64,000 nucleotides of DNA, taken from Paenibacillus aurantius (lineage in GTDB: Bacteria > Bacillota > Bacilli > Paenibacillales > NBRC-103111). This document shows, piece after piece, positions 1-8,350 of the stretch. Every line of letters starts with the position of its first letter. The first letter of the stretch is position 1. The notes under the pieces were generated by a model that searched no databases, was not told the origin of the DNA, and saw only the letters and a list, made by a program, of their open reading frames with translations. The position numbers were made by a program, and so were the translations under genes. The stretch lies in the NCBI RefSeq assembly GCF_032268605.1, contig NZ_CP130318.1, positions 2,328,001-2,392,000 on the forward strand. Reading direction: 5' to 3'.

Positions 1-1
1 G

Positions 2-214
2 GACAAAATTTTCGGCCTGCTGGATGGGCTGGAGGAGAATGACCGGCTGCAGCTTGTCAAGGAAGTGTTGAATCCGGTCGGGCACGATCTGTTGGTAACC
101 CCGAAAGAAATCGATCAGTTCATCGAGGATATCGCCAACATCATCGCAAGCGGCTTGAATGCGGCTCTCCATGAAGCGGTGGACATGAACAATGTGGCGG
201 CATATACGCACTGA
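2..214 (+). CDS. gpr: GPR endopeptidase (germination protease), C-terminal end only
   Basis: Only the last 70 residues are present, read in the frame that starts at base 2 and ends at TGA 212-214; the gene begins left of the window. The fragment contains the stretch VTPKEIDQFIEDIA and ends in VAAYTH, which I recognise as the C-terminus of the spore protease GPR. GPR starts the degradation of small acid-soluble spore proteins in the core during germination, releasing amino acids. The position fits: in Bacillus gpr lies just before spoIIP, which here follows about 6.9 kb downstream after an inserted block. The catalytic part is not visible, so the call rests on the C-terminal similarity and the neighbourhood. 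Confidence 0.85.
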   Translation, partial: DKIFGLLDGLEENDRLQLVKEVLNPVGHDLLVTPKEIDQFIEDIANIIASGLNAALHEAVDMNNVAAYTH

Positions 215-224
215 ATGCAGCCGG

Positions 225-246
225 CCGGGCCTTCGCCCGGTTTTTT
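225..246 (+). terminator. Intrinsic terminator after gpr
   Basis: Perfect 6-bp stem CCGGGC/GCCCGG with a 4-nt loop followed by six T. It ends the gpr transcript 11 nt after the stop, so the cyanophycin genes probably have their own promoter. The 140-nt stretch that follows holds a TTGACC box near 339 without a convincing -10 partner. Confidence 0.85.
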
Positions 247-387
247 CCTTTTTAGGAACCTTCCTTCCTTCTTTCCCGCCTGTTGCCAGGCTTCCCTTTG
301 TTTCTGACTCTCTCGCTTTGGGTAAATCAGTTACAGACTTGACCCCGTCCCACCGGGGCTAGAGCAGAGAGAAAGAGGTCGACAGCG

Positions 388-1206
388 ATGAGCAGAGGAG
401 ATCTATTCATTGTCGGAGGCAATGAGGACAAAACGGGGGCCATGCCGGTTCTCGCGAAGTTTGTGGAGATTAGCCGCGCCAGACCTGGCCCCATCGGCAT
501 TCTGACGACGGCCACGAATTATCCCGAGGAAACAGGAGAGGAATACAGCCGGGTCTTTGAGGACATTGGAGCCCCAGGAACGGTCTGTTTTCATATAGGA
601 ACAAGAGAAGAGGCGGAGGAAGATCGTTTAGAAGAGCAGCTGGAGCAGCTGGCCAGTCTCTACATCACAGGTGGAGACCAGGTTAGACTGACCAGCATTC
701 TCGGAGGAACGGCCTTCTATTCGGCTCTTCAGAAGGTTTGGCGGAAAGGTCTCGTTATAGGAGGGACTAGCGCCGGAGCGGCCGTCATGAGTCGACAGAT
801 GATCATGTCGTCCAGCGTCCCCGGCGGAGGCGGGCAGCTGATCGTAGAGATGGGAGCGGGGTTTGGCTTTCTGGAGGATGTGATCATCGATCAGCATTTC
901 TCCCAGCGAGCCCGGTTTACCCGGCTGATGAACGCCATTGCCCATAACCCCCAAATCATCGGGGTAGGGGTCGACGAGAACACCGCCATTTGGGTTCAGG
1001 AGGAAGGAAGCTTTTTTGAAGTGCTTGGGGAACACACGGTGACCATCTTCGACGGCAAAAAGCTAACCTATGTGGATGTCGCCATCCCGCACGAGAACAA
1101 GGACATTACCATTTCTGGTGTTCGGCTTCATTCCTTAGCAGGGGGATACCGCTTTGACCTGCAGAAACGCGAACTCATGATCACACAAGGGAGAGAACAA
1201 GAATGA
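388..1206 (+). CDS. cphB: Cyanophycinase
   Basis: The 272-residue protein belongs to peptidase family S51. Cyanophycinase cuts multi-L-arginyl-poly-L-aspartate (cyanophycin) into beta-Asp-Arg dipeptides in the cytoplasm. The nucleophile elbow GGTSAGAA puts the catalytic serine at S128; DQHF gives H170 and VDEN gives E197. These match the Ser132/His174/Glu201 triad of Synechocystis CphB, as I recall it, with one constant offset of four, so the enzyme looks intact. The length is usual for the family. AGAGG precedes the ATG by about 9 nt. The stop overlaps the cphA start (ATGA), so the two genes are translationally coupled and degradation and synthesis of the polymer sit in one operon. It lies directly behind gpr, an unusual place for it. 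Confidence 0.93.
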   Translation: MSRGDLFIVGGNEDKTGAMPVLAKFVEISRARPGPIGILTTATNYPEETGEEYSRVFEDIGAPGTVCFHIGTREEAEEDRLEEQLEQLASLYITGGDQVRLTSILGGTAFYSALQKVWRKGLVIGGTSAGAAVMSRQMIMSSSVPGGGGQLIVEMGAGFGFLEDVIIDQHFSQRARFTRLMNAIAHNPQIIGVGVDENTAIWVQEEGSFFEVLGEHTVTIFDGKKLTYVDVAIPHENKDITISGVRLHSLAGGYRFDLQKRELMITQGREQE

Positions 1207-3830
1207 AAATCAATCGGATCAAGTTCTGGACTGGCCCTAACCTGTACAGCTTTCGTCCCACGATTTGGGTAGAGCTCGATTTGGAGGAGCTGGAGGACAA
1301 GCCCTCTCATCTTCTGCCCGGATTTGTCGACCGCCTGCTTCACATCATGCCTACTCTGAAAACGCATACTTGTTCCTTGGGCTACCCGGGCGGTTTGGTG
1401 GAAAGGCTGCGGGAAGGGACCTGGATGGGTCATATCCTGGAGCACATGGCTCTCGAGATCCAGCACTTGGCCGGCATTCCGGTTAAGCGGGGGAAGACGG
1501 TCACGAGTGAACGGAAAGGGATTTATTTCGTTACCTTCGATTACAAGGAGAAGGAATCCGGTCTTCATGCCTTTCATGCGGCCTATGAGCTGGTGGAGGG
1601 GCTCCTCGAGGGGAAGGAAGACCTGGACGCCGCTCCTTATGTAACCAAGACAGCAGAGCTTTATTACGCCAACAAGCTTGGGCCGAGCACAGAGGCCATT
1701 TTCGAAGCGGCGAAGGCACGCAAAATTCCGGTGGAGCGCGTCGGCAAGGACAGCTTCCTCCGTCTCGGAACCGGCTCCCGACAAAAATATGTCCAAGCGA
1801 CCGTCTCCAGCCAAACCTCCTATTTGGCGGTCGAGAACTCCTGCGACAAAGAGATGACGAAGCGGCTCCTCGAGGACGCGGGACTGCCGGTTCCCGAGGG
1901 CACGGTGGTCCGTTCTTCCCGGGAGCTGCCGCGTACAGCCGAATCGCTTGGTTTTCCTCTCGTGATAAAGCCGCTGAACGGGCGCCAGGGGCAAGGAGTC
2001 GTTACGAATATCCAGTCTCCGGAGCAGCTTCATTCGGCCTTCACTCAGGTAGGAGAGGAAGGCAGGGATTATATTGTGGAGAGATACTTCGCCGGGGAAG
2101 ATTACCGGTTTGTGGTGGTAGGAGGCGAGTTGGTCGCGGCGAGCCTCCGGATTCCTCCGCGGGTCACCGGGGATGGAAAGAAGACGATTCGTGAGCTGAT
2201 TGAAGAGGAGAACCTTAATCCCCTGCGGGGAGAATGCCACGAGAAGCCGATGACGCGAATCCCGCTTGACGAGAGAACGGAATGTTACCTGGCCAAAAAC
2301 GGGCTGAGCCTGGAAGCCGTTCCAAGGAAAGGGGAAGAAATCGAGGTTCTCGGCAATGCCAACTTGTCGACAGGCGGCAAGGCGATCGATGTCACGGATA
2401 CCGTGCACGCCGATTATCGCTCCATGGCGATTCGAGCGGCCGGTGCCGTGGGGCTGGATATTGCGGGAATCGATATCATCAGTCCCGATGTGACGGTTCC
2501 TTTCAATCCGGACAAAGCGGTTATCCTCGAGGTGAATGCAGCGCCGGGCATACGCATGCATCATTATCCATCCGAAGGCAAGAGCCGGGATGTGGGCGGA
2601 GCGATCATGGATTATCTGTTCCCTTCCCGGGAGGAGGCAACGATTCCGGTTGTCGCGGTGACGGGAACGAATGGGAAAACCACTACTTCCCGTCTTGTGG
2701 CTCATCTGTTAAAGAAGGAGGGCCGCCGGATCGGGCTGACGAATTCGGACGGGGTATGGGTGGACGATCAGGTGCTGGATACCGGGGATTGCAGCGGCCC
2801 GGGCAGCGCACGCCGCATCTTGACCCATCCCGAGGTGGATCTGGCCGTGCTGGAAACGGCACGCGGAGGCATGCTTCGGGAAGGTCTCGCTTTCCGCTAT
2901 TGTGATGTGGGGATCGTTACCAACGTATCCGAGGATCATCTCGGCCTGGACGGCGTCGAAACGATGGATGACCTGCGCAAGCTGAAGCAGCTTGTTGCCG
3001 AGGTGGTCCTGCCGGAAGGAACCTGCATTCTCAATGCCGATGATGAGCATTGCCTGCAAATGGCGGAGCACACGAACGGCCGCGTGGTCTATTTCTCTCT
3101 CCGGGCGGATAACGCCGTTGTGCGGGAGGCCGTGAAATCAGGCGGAGAGGCCTGGTACCTGGACGAGGGGTGGATCGTTTGCGCCCGTAACGGCGAGGCC
3201 GTCCGCTTCCTGCCTGCCGCTCACATTCCCCTGACGATCAAGGGGCTGGCCCTTCATAACATCGCCAATGTTATGGCCGGACTCGCGGCCGCCCACGCGC
3301 TCGGCAAAACGCTGGCCGAGCTCCGCAACCAGGTCATTACCTTCTTCCCGTCTCTTAAACAGAACCGGGGAAGGTTCAATGTCCTGGAGAAGGACGGGCG
3401 GATTCTGGTGGCGGATTACGCCCATAATGTAGCGGGAGTAGAAGCCATGTTCACCACCATCAAAGGGATGGAGAAGAAAAGGGTGATCACCGTTGCCTCC
3501 GCTGCCGGAGACCGTCCGGATAAGGCGATTGTGGAGATGGGGACGGTCATTGGACGGGAATCGGATTATTTCATTGTGAAGGAAGACCATGACTTAAGAG
3601 GCCGTCCGCCCGAAGAGGCAGCGGCTCTGCTGACCCAGGGGGCTCACCGCGGCGGCTTGACCGGGGAACGAATCAAGCAGGTGCTGGACGAGAAGAAAGC
3701 CTTTCATCAAGCCTGGCAAATGTCTATGCCGGGTGACATCCTCCTGATGCTTCATGACTCGTTCCGGAACTTTGAGGACTTTCTGAAGGAAATGAACCGC
3801 AATCCGGGCCGTCTCAAGAAGGTCGATTAA
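1203..3830 (+). CDS. cphA: Cyanophycin synthetase
   Basis: CphA polymerises aspartate and arginine, using ATP, into cyanophycin, a nitrogen, carbon and energy reserve. The 875 residues match the full length of the bispecific enzyme. The order is: N-terminal domain (about 1-160, with REGTWMGHILEHMALE), ATP-grasp domain (about 210-480, with KPLNGRQGQG and ILEVNAAPGIRMHH), then a Mur-ligase-like domain whose P-loop GTNGKTTT has K492 and which continues with ENRGRFN-like and DYAHN motifs. No domain is missing, so it is not the shortened CphA2 type. The ATG lies inside the cphB stop (ATGA). A terminator follows. The protein is well known in cyanobacteria and occurs in some heterotrophs; its presence beside a sporulation gene suggests a spore or stationary-phase store, which is inference. 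Confidence 0.95.
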   Translation: MKINRIKFWTGPNLYSFRPTIWVELDLEELEDKPSHLLPGFVDRLLHIMPTLKTHTCSLGYPGGLVERLREGTWMGHILEHMALEIQHLAGIPVKRGKTVTSERKGIYFVTFDYKEKESGLHAFHAAYELVEGLLEGKEDLDAAPYVTKTAELYYANKLGPSTEAIFEAAKARKIPVERVGKDSFLRLGTGSRQKYVQATVSSQTSYLAVENSCDKEMTKRLLEDAGLPVPEGTVVRSSRELPRTAESLGFPLVIKPLNGRQGQGVVTNIQSPEQLHSAFTQVGEEGRDYIVERYFAGEDYRFVVVGGELVAASLRIPPRVTGDGKKTIRELIEEENLNPLRGECHEKPMTRIPLDERTECYLAKNGLSLEAVPRKGEEIEVLGNANLSTGGKAIDVTDTVHADYRSMAIRAAGAVGLDIAGIDIISPDVTVPFNPDKAVILEVNAAPGIRMHHYPSEGKSRDVGGAIMDYLFPSREEATIPVVAVTGTNGKTTTSRLVAHLLKKEGRRIGLTNSDGVWVDDQVLDTGDCSGPGSARRILTHPEVDLAVLETARGGMLREGLAFRYCDVGIVTNVSEDHLGLDGVETMDDLRKLKQLVAEVVLPEGTCILNADDEHCLQMAEHTNGRVVYFSLRADNAVVREAVKSGGEAWYLDEGWIVCARNGEAVRFLPAAHIPLTIKGLALHNIANVMAGLAAAHALGKTLAELRNQVITFFPSLKQNRGRFNVLEKDGRILVADYAHNVAGVEAMFTTIKGMEKKRVITVASAAGDRPDKAIVEMGTVIGRESDYFIVKEDHDLRGRPPEEAAALLTQGAHRGGLTGERIKQVLDEKKAFHQAWQMSMPGDILLMLHDSFRNFEDFLKEMNRNPGRLKKVD

Positions 3831-3848
3831 GGATAGGGAATAAGAGGT

Positions 3849-3875
3849 TCGGGCCGTTAAGGCCCGGATCTTTTT
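3849..3875 (+). terminator. Intrinsic terminator after cphA
   Basis: Stem CGGGCC/GGCCCG with loop GTTAA and a run of five T starting at 3871. It separates the cphBA operon from the asparaginase gene, although the short gap allows some read-through. Confidence 0.8.
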
Positions 3876-3927
3876 ATAGAACGGGGAAATGCATCCTGCT
3901 GTAGGCAGCGGAGAGGTTTGTTTAGGC

Positions 3928-4998
3928 ATGGCCAATTATACGGAAAGCGGGGCGTTGGGAATGGGAGAAAGCTTGGCAATCGTCAAACGAGGCAATCAAT
4001 GCGAAAGCCTTCACAAAGGATCGGCAGCCGTCATGGACAGCCGGGGGACCCTGCTTTACCACATCAGTGATCCGGAGCATGTTTATTTTTCCCGTTCCAC
4101 CATCAAGCCGATTCAAGCCATTCCCCTTCTGGCATCCGGCGCCGCCGAGCGGTTCGGCTTTACGGATAAGGAAATCGCCATTTGCTGCGGTTCCCACGAT
4201 GGACAGGATATGCACACGGCAACCATTAAGGAAATATTGAAAAAGCTGGATTTGGACTCAGAGGCTCTCCAGTGCGGGATCCACCCCCCTTACAACAAAG
4301 AAACAGCTAACCGACTGATCCGGGAAGGCAAAGAGCCTTCTCCCCTGCATAACAACTGTTCGGGCAAGCATACCGGCATGCTGGCGGTCTGCCTACACAA
4401 AGGATGGGACCTCGGCACCTATTACCATCCGGATCATCCACTTCAGAAATGGATTGCCAGCATCCTGGCCGAGCTCTCCGGGATGGACCCGGAGGATCTC
4501 ATTGCCGGGACGGATGGTTGCGGGCTTCCTACTTATGCAATGCCGTTGTCCCGGCTGGCATTGGCTTATGCCCGGTTAAGTGATCCTTCCTCCGTGGAAA
4601 CGGACGAATATCGGGCGGTTATCCCGCGAATCATCTCGGCTATGACCCGCTACCCTTCTATGATCGGAGGGGCCAAGGAATTCGACACGGACATGATTAG
4701 CCTCGCTCAAGGGAGAATGATCTGCAAGGTAGGAGCGGAAGGGGCTTACTGCATCGGTTTACTGGATCAAGGAATCGGTATAGCCTTCGATATCGATGAC
4801 GGGGGAACCCGGGCGGCTTATCCGGCAGCCGTCGAAATTCTCACCCAGCTTGGAGTGCTTACGGAGGAAGAGCGGGACAAGCTTGAAGGCTATCACAAGC
4901 CGCAAATGACCAACCACCGCGAGGAACCCATCGGAGCCATCGAGCCGGTCCTTAAGCTTCAGCCCGCTGGGGAGAAGCGGATTCGGGCCGCCGAATAA
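3928..4998 (+). CDS. Asparaginase of the zinc-dependent (Rhizobium etli ReAV-like) family
   Basis: Hydrolyses L-asparagine to aspartate and ammonia in the cytoplasm; there is no signal peptide. Counting from ATG 3928 (356 residues), S57/K60 in RSTIKP, S89 in CGSH, C144/K147 in NCSGKH and C198 in DGCGLP all fall nine positions after the catalytic and zinc residues I recall for R. etli ReAV (S48, K51, S80, C135, K138, C189), and KVGAEG supplies a further lysine (K267). The active site is therefore complete. Start choice: GGAGAGG lies 11 nt before 3928; an in-frame ATG at 3889 would add 13 residues but lies just after the cphA terminator. Next to cphBA it may supply aspartate for the polymer, or act on asparagine or a cyanophycin breakdown product. 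That role is inference. Confidence 0.88.
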   Translation: MANYTESGALGMGESLAIVKRGNQCESLHKGSAAVMDSRGTLLYHISDPEHVYFSRSTIKPIQAIPLLASGAAERFGFTDKEIAICCGSHDGQDMHTATIKEILKKLDLDSEALQCGIHPPYNKETANRLIREGKEPSPLHNNCSGKHTGMLAVCLHKGWDLGTYYHPDHPLQKWIASILAELSGMDPEDLIAGTDGCGLPTYAMPLSRLALAYARLSDPSSVETDEYRAVIPRIISAMTRYPSMIGGAKEFDTDMISLAQGRMICKVGAEGAYCIGLLDQGIGIAFDIDDGGTRAAYPAAVEILTQLGVLTEEERDKLEGYHKPQMTNHREEPIGAIEPVLKLQPAGEKRIRAAE

Positions 4999-5054
4999 TT
5001 TAAGGGAGGCAGCCCATCCTAAGGGGAGCATCAACCCCAAAGGAGGCTGCACTC

Positions 5055-6044
5055 ATGAAAATTGGATTTTGGCGCTCCGCCGCGGCCGGGCTGCTTCTGC
5101 TTGCGGCAGCCGGCTGCGACGATACGCCCAACGGGACGGCGAATGACGGCGGAAGCCGATACACGCCGGAAAACGGAGTAAGGAGCCATTATTATAAGGG
5201 CACGACAATGATCCGAGACAAGGACGGAACAGGGAACATGGCGGGCAACGGGGTCGGCAGCGGTTCCGAAAGCCGCAATTCCACCGGCATGGGAGGTACC
5301 AGCAACAAAGGCATTTCCCCATTGGGGACCGGGGGAGCCAATCCGACCAACGATGGGTATCAGGGCGGGTATTCCCCCGGGACGACCAACCGCTTCGGGG
5401 CTGCGGAGCAGAACGGCTCCGAAAAGAACCCGACCGGGATGGATCCCCGGCTTATGCACCGCAACACCCGCATGGAGCTGAGTCCTTACCTCTCCGGCAA
5501 GATTGCCGAAATGCCCGAGGTTAAAGCAGCCCACGCGGTTGTGACGGATACCTCCGTTTATGTAGCGGTCCAGCTGGAGGAGGAGGCGGCCAAAAGCCTG
5601 GTGCCGGCCGGACAAGCGGAGGGCAGCGGAGGCGCCCCCAGCGGACTGGATGCGAGACACGATACCTTAAGCGGAATCGTGGGGAATTCCTACGATTATT
5701 ACAATCAAGGACCCCGAATGAATCACAGCGGATTGCCGGATGCCATCCGGGAACGGATCGTGAAGAAGGTGCATTCGTTAAGCAGTCCCCACCTTCAGCA
5801 TGTGTTCGTAACGGCCAATCCCGAGTTCTTCCGGGAGCTGACCCGTTACACGACACCGGAGGTGAGCATCCGGGGGCTGAACGGGCAGGTGGAAATTTTC
5901 AATGCGTTGGCTTCCCGGCTATTCCCGGCTACCTCGGGGACCGGTGCCTACGGAGGAAGCACGAGCAGCGGATCGGCGGGCAACCTTATCGGTCCTTCCA
6001 ATGGGGAGTTGAGGACCAAGTCGGGAGTCGTCAGGGAGCAGTAA
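5055..6044 (+). CDS. YhcN/YlaJ family sporulation lipoprotein
   Basis: A 329-residue lipoprotein. A short basic start and a hydrophobic stretch end in the lipobox LAAAGC with the lipidated cysteine at position 21, so it is exported and anchored in a membrane. Residues about 25-135 are rich in Gly, Asn, Ser and Thr and look disordered. The C-terminal half carries the family core, with KIAEMPEVKAAHAVVTD followed by a tyrosine-valine strand, and IRERIVKKVHSL plus HVFVTANPEFF. Family members are found in spores and forespore membranes; the exact function is not known. AAAGGAGG lies 9 nt before the ATG. The 3' edge of this site can pair with GCAGCC at 5009-5014, around an inner GGGG/CCCC stem, so translation could be modulated. 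The context (gpr, spoIIP) supports a role in sporulation. Confidence 0.88.
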   Translation: MKIGFWRSAAAGLLLLAAAGCDDTPNGTANDGGSRYTPENGVRSHYYKGTTMIRDKDGTGNMAGNGVGSGSESRNSTGMGGTSNKGISPLGTGGANPTNDGYQGGYSPGTTNRFGAAEQNGSEKNPTGMDPRLMHRNTRMELSPYLSGKIAEMPEVKAAHAVVTDTSVYVAVQLEEEAAKSLVPAGQAEGSGGAPSGLDARHDTLSGIVGNSYDYYNQGPRMNHSGLPDAIRERIVKKVHSLSSPHLQHVFVTANPEFFRELTRYTTPEVSIRGLNGQVEIFNALASRLFPATSGTGAYGGSTSSGSAGNLIGPSNGELRTKSGVVREQ

Positions 6045-6059
6045 CCGGATATCCGAAGT

Positions 6060-6086
6060 AGGGCGGCTGCCGGCCGTCCTCTTTTT
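6060..6086 (+). terminator. Intrinsic terminator after the YhcN-like gene
   Basis: Stem AGGGCGGC/GGCCGTCCT (one G-U pair) followed by CTTTTT. Confidence 0.75.
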
Positions 6087-6122
6087 ATCAGGAAATAACG
6101 GAACAGCCTGTCCGAACTTCTT

Positions 6123-6151
6123 TTGTTTTTTGGAATAGAATTTGCTAGTAT
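6123..6151 (+). promoter_or_regulatory. Candidate sigma-A promoter for the HAD gene
   Basis: TTGTTT, a 17-nt spacer, then TAGTAT, 38 nt before the gene start and just after a terminator. Confidence 0.5.
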
Positions 6152-6188
6152 AGATGAAACCTAATCTTGGAAAGAAGGAGGAGCGCCC

Positions 6189-6938
6189 ATGGAGAGGCAG
6201 TTAATCCTATTCGATATGGACGACACCCTGATTCACTGCAACAAATATTTCGATCTGGTGCTGGAGCAGTTTAAGGACCAGATGACCACCTGGTTCGCTT
6301 CCTACCGGATCGATCCGAAAGAATTCGAGGACAAGCAGCTCGAAATCGATACCATTGGCGTGAGCCAATTCGGGTTCACCGAGGACCATTTTCCCCAGTC
6401 TCTTGTCGAAACGTATGAGCACTTTGCCAAGATGACGGGCCGCTCCCAGAACGAGGAAGAGAAGAAATGGCTGCTCCAGATCGGCAAATCGGTCTATGAG
6501 GCCGAGGTGGAGCCCTATCCCTATATGGTAGAGACGCTGGAGGAGCTTCAGGCGGATGGCCATACGCTGTATTTATATACCGGCGGGGTGGCCGCCATCC
6601 AGCAGCGTAAAGTCGAAGCCTTCAAGCTGGAGACATTTTTCGGGAACCGGATCTTTATCCGCCAGCACAAAACGACCGCCTCCCTTGAGCGGATCCTCAC
6701 GGACCATGGCTTCGACCGGTCCAAAACGTGGATGATAGGAAATTCGATCCGGACGGATATTATTCCGGCGCTGGAAACCGGCATTCATGCTATCTACATT
6801 CCGGCCATGACCGAATGGCAGTATAACATGATGGAAATCAACGTCAAGCCGCAAGGTGCGTTCTATACCGTCCCGGCGCTTACCGACGTGCGGGAAACGA
6901 TAAAAGGATACGTGGAAGAGAAGCGGAAGACCGGCTGA
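6189..6938 (+). CDS. HAD-superfamily hydrolase
   Basis: A 249-residue haloacid dehalogenase-type hydrolase, most likely a cytoplasmic phosphatase of unknown substrate. Motif I is FDMDDTL (catalytic aspartates at residues 9 and 11). A helical cap follows at about 20-110, then motif II around LYTGG, a lysine near QHK, and motif IV GNSIRTDIIPALETG. All catalytic motifs are present. AAGAAGGAGGAG precedes the ATG. The gene has its own promoter-like sequence and a terminator behind it, so it appears to be transcribed alone. It is the last gene of the block that separates gpr from spoIIP; nothing ties it to cyanophycin. Confidence 0.85.
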   Translation: MERQLILFDMDDTLIHCNKYFDLVLEQFKDQMTTWFASYRIDPKEFEDKQLEIDTIGVSQFGFTEDHFPQSLVETYEHFAKMTGRSQNEEEKKWLLQIGKSVYEAEVEPYPYMVETLEELQADGHTLYLYTGGVAAIQQRKVEAFKLETFFGNRIFIRQHKTTASLERILTDHGFDRSKTWMIGNSIRTDIIPALETGIHAIYIPAMTEWQYNMMEINVKPQGAFYTVPALTDVRETIKGYVEEKRKTG

Positions 6939-6966
6939 CCGAGGCCGCTTCCGGCAGACGCCGATA

Positions 6967-7000
6967 ACCGGAGGGGAATTATGCCCTTCCGGTTTTTTTT
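6967..7000 (+). terminator. Intrinsic terminator after the HAD gene
   Basis: Ten-bp stem ACCGGAGGGG/CCCTTCCGGT with one G-U pair, a 7-nt loop and a run of eight T. Confidence 0.85.
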
Positions 7001-7104
7001 GCATTTTCTTTTACTAGAAAGGAGGTTCTATCGAATCCGGCCGGCTCATAGATTGCTATTAGATAGATTATTAGACGGCAATCGAGGAACGGAGGAATCA
7101 AACG

Positions 7105-8337
7105 ATGAAGTGGACCGCCTTTACTTTGGATTTGAGCCGAATCCGCAAGTTCGTTCAGAATATGGGGGTGCTGGGTAAAACGTTTCTTATTCTTTCCACT
7201 AGCACCTTTCTCTTATTTGTTCTTCTCGGTCTGGCCGGCTACGGGAATGCGAGATGGAAGAGTTCTCCCGCTTCCTCTATGAAAGGAATAGCCGCTTCGC
7301 TGTCCAGCGATTTTTTTATGGATATCATCGGGCTGGAGGTGCCCCATGTACAGGAAGACCGCATTCAATCGACCTTCTCGCAGACCAATATTCTGCGCTT
7401 CGTGTTCCGGGTGATGACCGACATTAACCCCCGCGATCCCAAAACGATGCTTGCCCACGAGGTTCCGGGGCTTGCCGGGGAAGCTCCCTACCTGCTTCGC
7501 AAAACAAGCGGCACCGATCCGGACGGAGGCCCGCAGGATTATCCGCCTCCCATTCAGAAGGATCCCAATTCGAGCGGGGACGGGGGAGCGGCCAGTACTC
7601 AGCCGAGCCCATCGCCCACTCCTCAGCCCAGCCCGACCGCTACCCCGGCTCCTCCCAAGAAATCGACGGACGGCAAGAAGGTGGTCATGATCTATCACTC
7701 GCACAACCGCGAGTCGTTCCTTCCGGAGCTCGGGATCAAGGACCCGAACAGCGCCTACGACGCCAAGGTCAACATTACCCAGGTAGGGAAGCGCCTTGCG
7801 GACAAGCTCGAGGAACTCGGAGTAGGGGCGGTCAGCTACAACCAGGACTATACGGCTATCGAAAAGGACTTTTCTTTTGCTTATTCCTACAAATATTCGG
7901 GAAAAACCGTGAAAGAGGCCTTTGCCGCTAATCCGGATATTAAATTCGTCTTCGATCTCCACCGGGATTCGGAGGACCGCAAAAAGACGACGACGACGAT
8001 CAACGGCCAGGATTACGCCCAAGTCTTCTTCATCATCGGCCAGAAGAACCCGAACTGGGAAAAGAACGAGCATTTCGCCTCCCAAATTCAGGAGAAGCTC
8101 GAGCAGACGATGCCCGGACTGTCCAAAGGCATCTGGGGCAAGACCGCCCGGGACGGCAATGCCGAATACAACCAGTCCCTTTCCCCGAACAGCGTGCTGA
8201 TCGAAATTGGGGGCCCCTACAACACGCTCGAGGAGTGTTACCGGACGGCCGACGTGATGGCCAAGGTGATCGCGGACCTGTACTGGGACGCCGAGAAAGT
8301 AAATGCTCCGGCGGCCGATGCCAAGAGCAAAAGCTAG
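7105..8337 (+). CDS. spoIIP: Stage II sporulation protein P, peptidoglycan amidase/endopeptidase
   Basis: SpoIIP works with SpoIID and SpoIIM to thin septal peptidoglycan and drive engulfment of the forespore. The 410-residue protein has a short cytoplasmic start, one membrane anchor at about residues 27-47, a conserved region beginning VPHVQEDRIQSTFSQTN, a Pro/Ser/Thr linker at about 150-190, and an amidase_3-type catalytic domain. Likely zinc and catalytic residues are H198 and H200 in YHSHNRE, E203, H286 in DLHRD and E367 in EIGG. CGGAGGAAT lies 9 nt before the ATG. yqxA starts 13 nt after the stop. In B. subtilis spoIIP is expressed in the mother cell (sigma-E) and also from gpr; here gpr is 6.9 kb away, so only a local promoter is plausible. 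Confidence 0.95.
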   Translation: MKWTAFTLDLSRIRKFVQNMGVLGKTFLILSTSTFLLFVLLGLAGYGNARWKSSPASSMKGIAASLSSDFFMDIIGLEVPHVQEDRIQSTFSQTNILRFVFRVMTDINPRDPKTMLAHEVPGLAGEAPYLLRKTSGTDPDGGPQDYPPPIQKDPNSSGDGGAASTQPSPSPTPQPSPTATPAPPKKSTDGKKVVMIYHSHNRESFLPELGIKDPNSAYDAKVNITQVGKRLADKLEELGVGAVSYNQDYTAIEKDFSFAYSYKYSGKTVKEAFAANPDIKFVFDLHRDSEDRKKTTTTINGQDYAQVFFIIGQKNPNWEKNEHFASQIQEKLEQTMPGLSKGIWGKTARDGNAEYNQSLSPNSVLIEIGGPYNTLEECYRTADVMAKVIADLYWDAEKVNAPAADAKSKS

Positions 8338-8350
8338 AGAGGAGAAGAGC

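Noticed and set aside
1128-2705. Long minus-strand frame opposite cphA
   Set aside because: Shadow of a GC-rich gene; no ribosome site and no recognisable family.
7018-7026. AAAGGAGG ribosome-like site before spoIIP
   Set aside because: No start codon follows at a usable distance; it may be chance.
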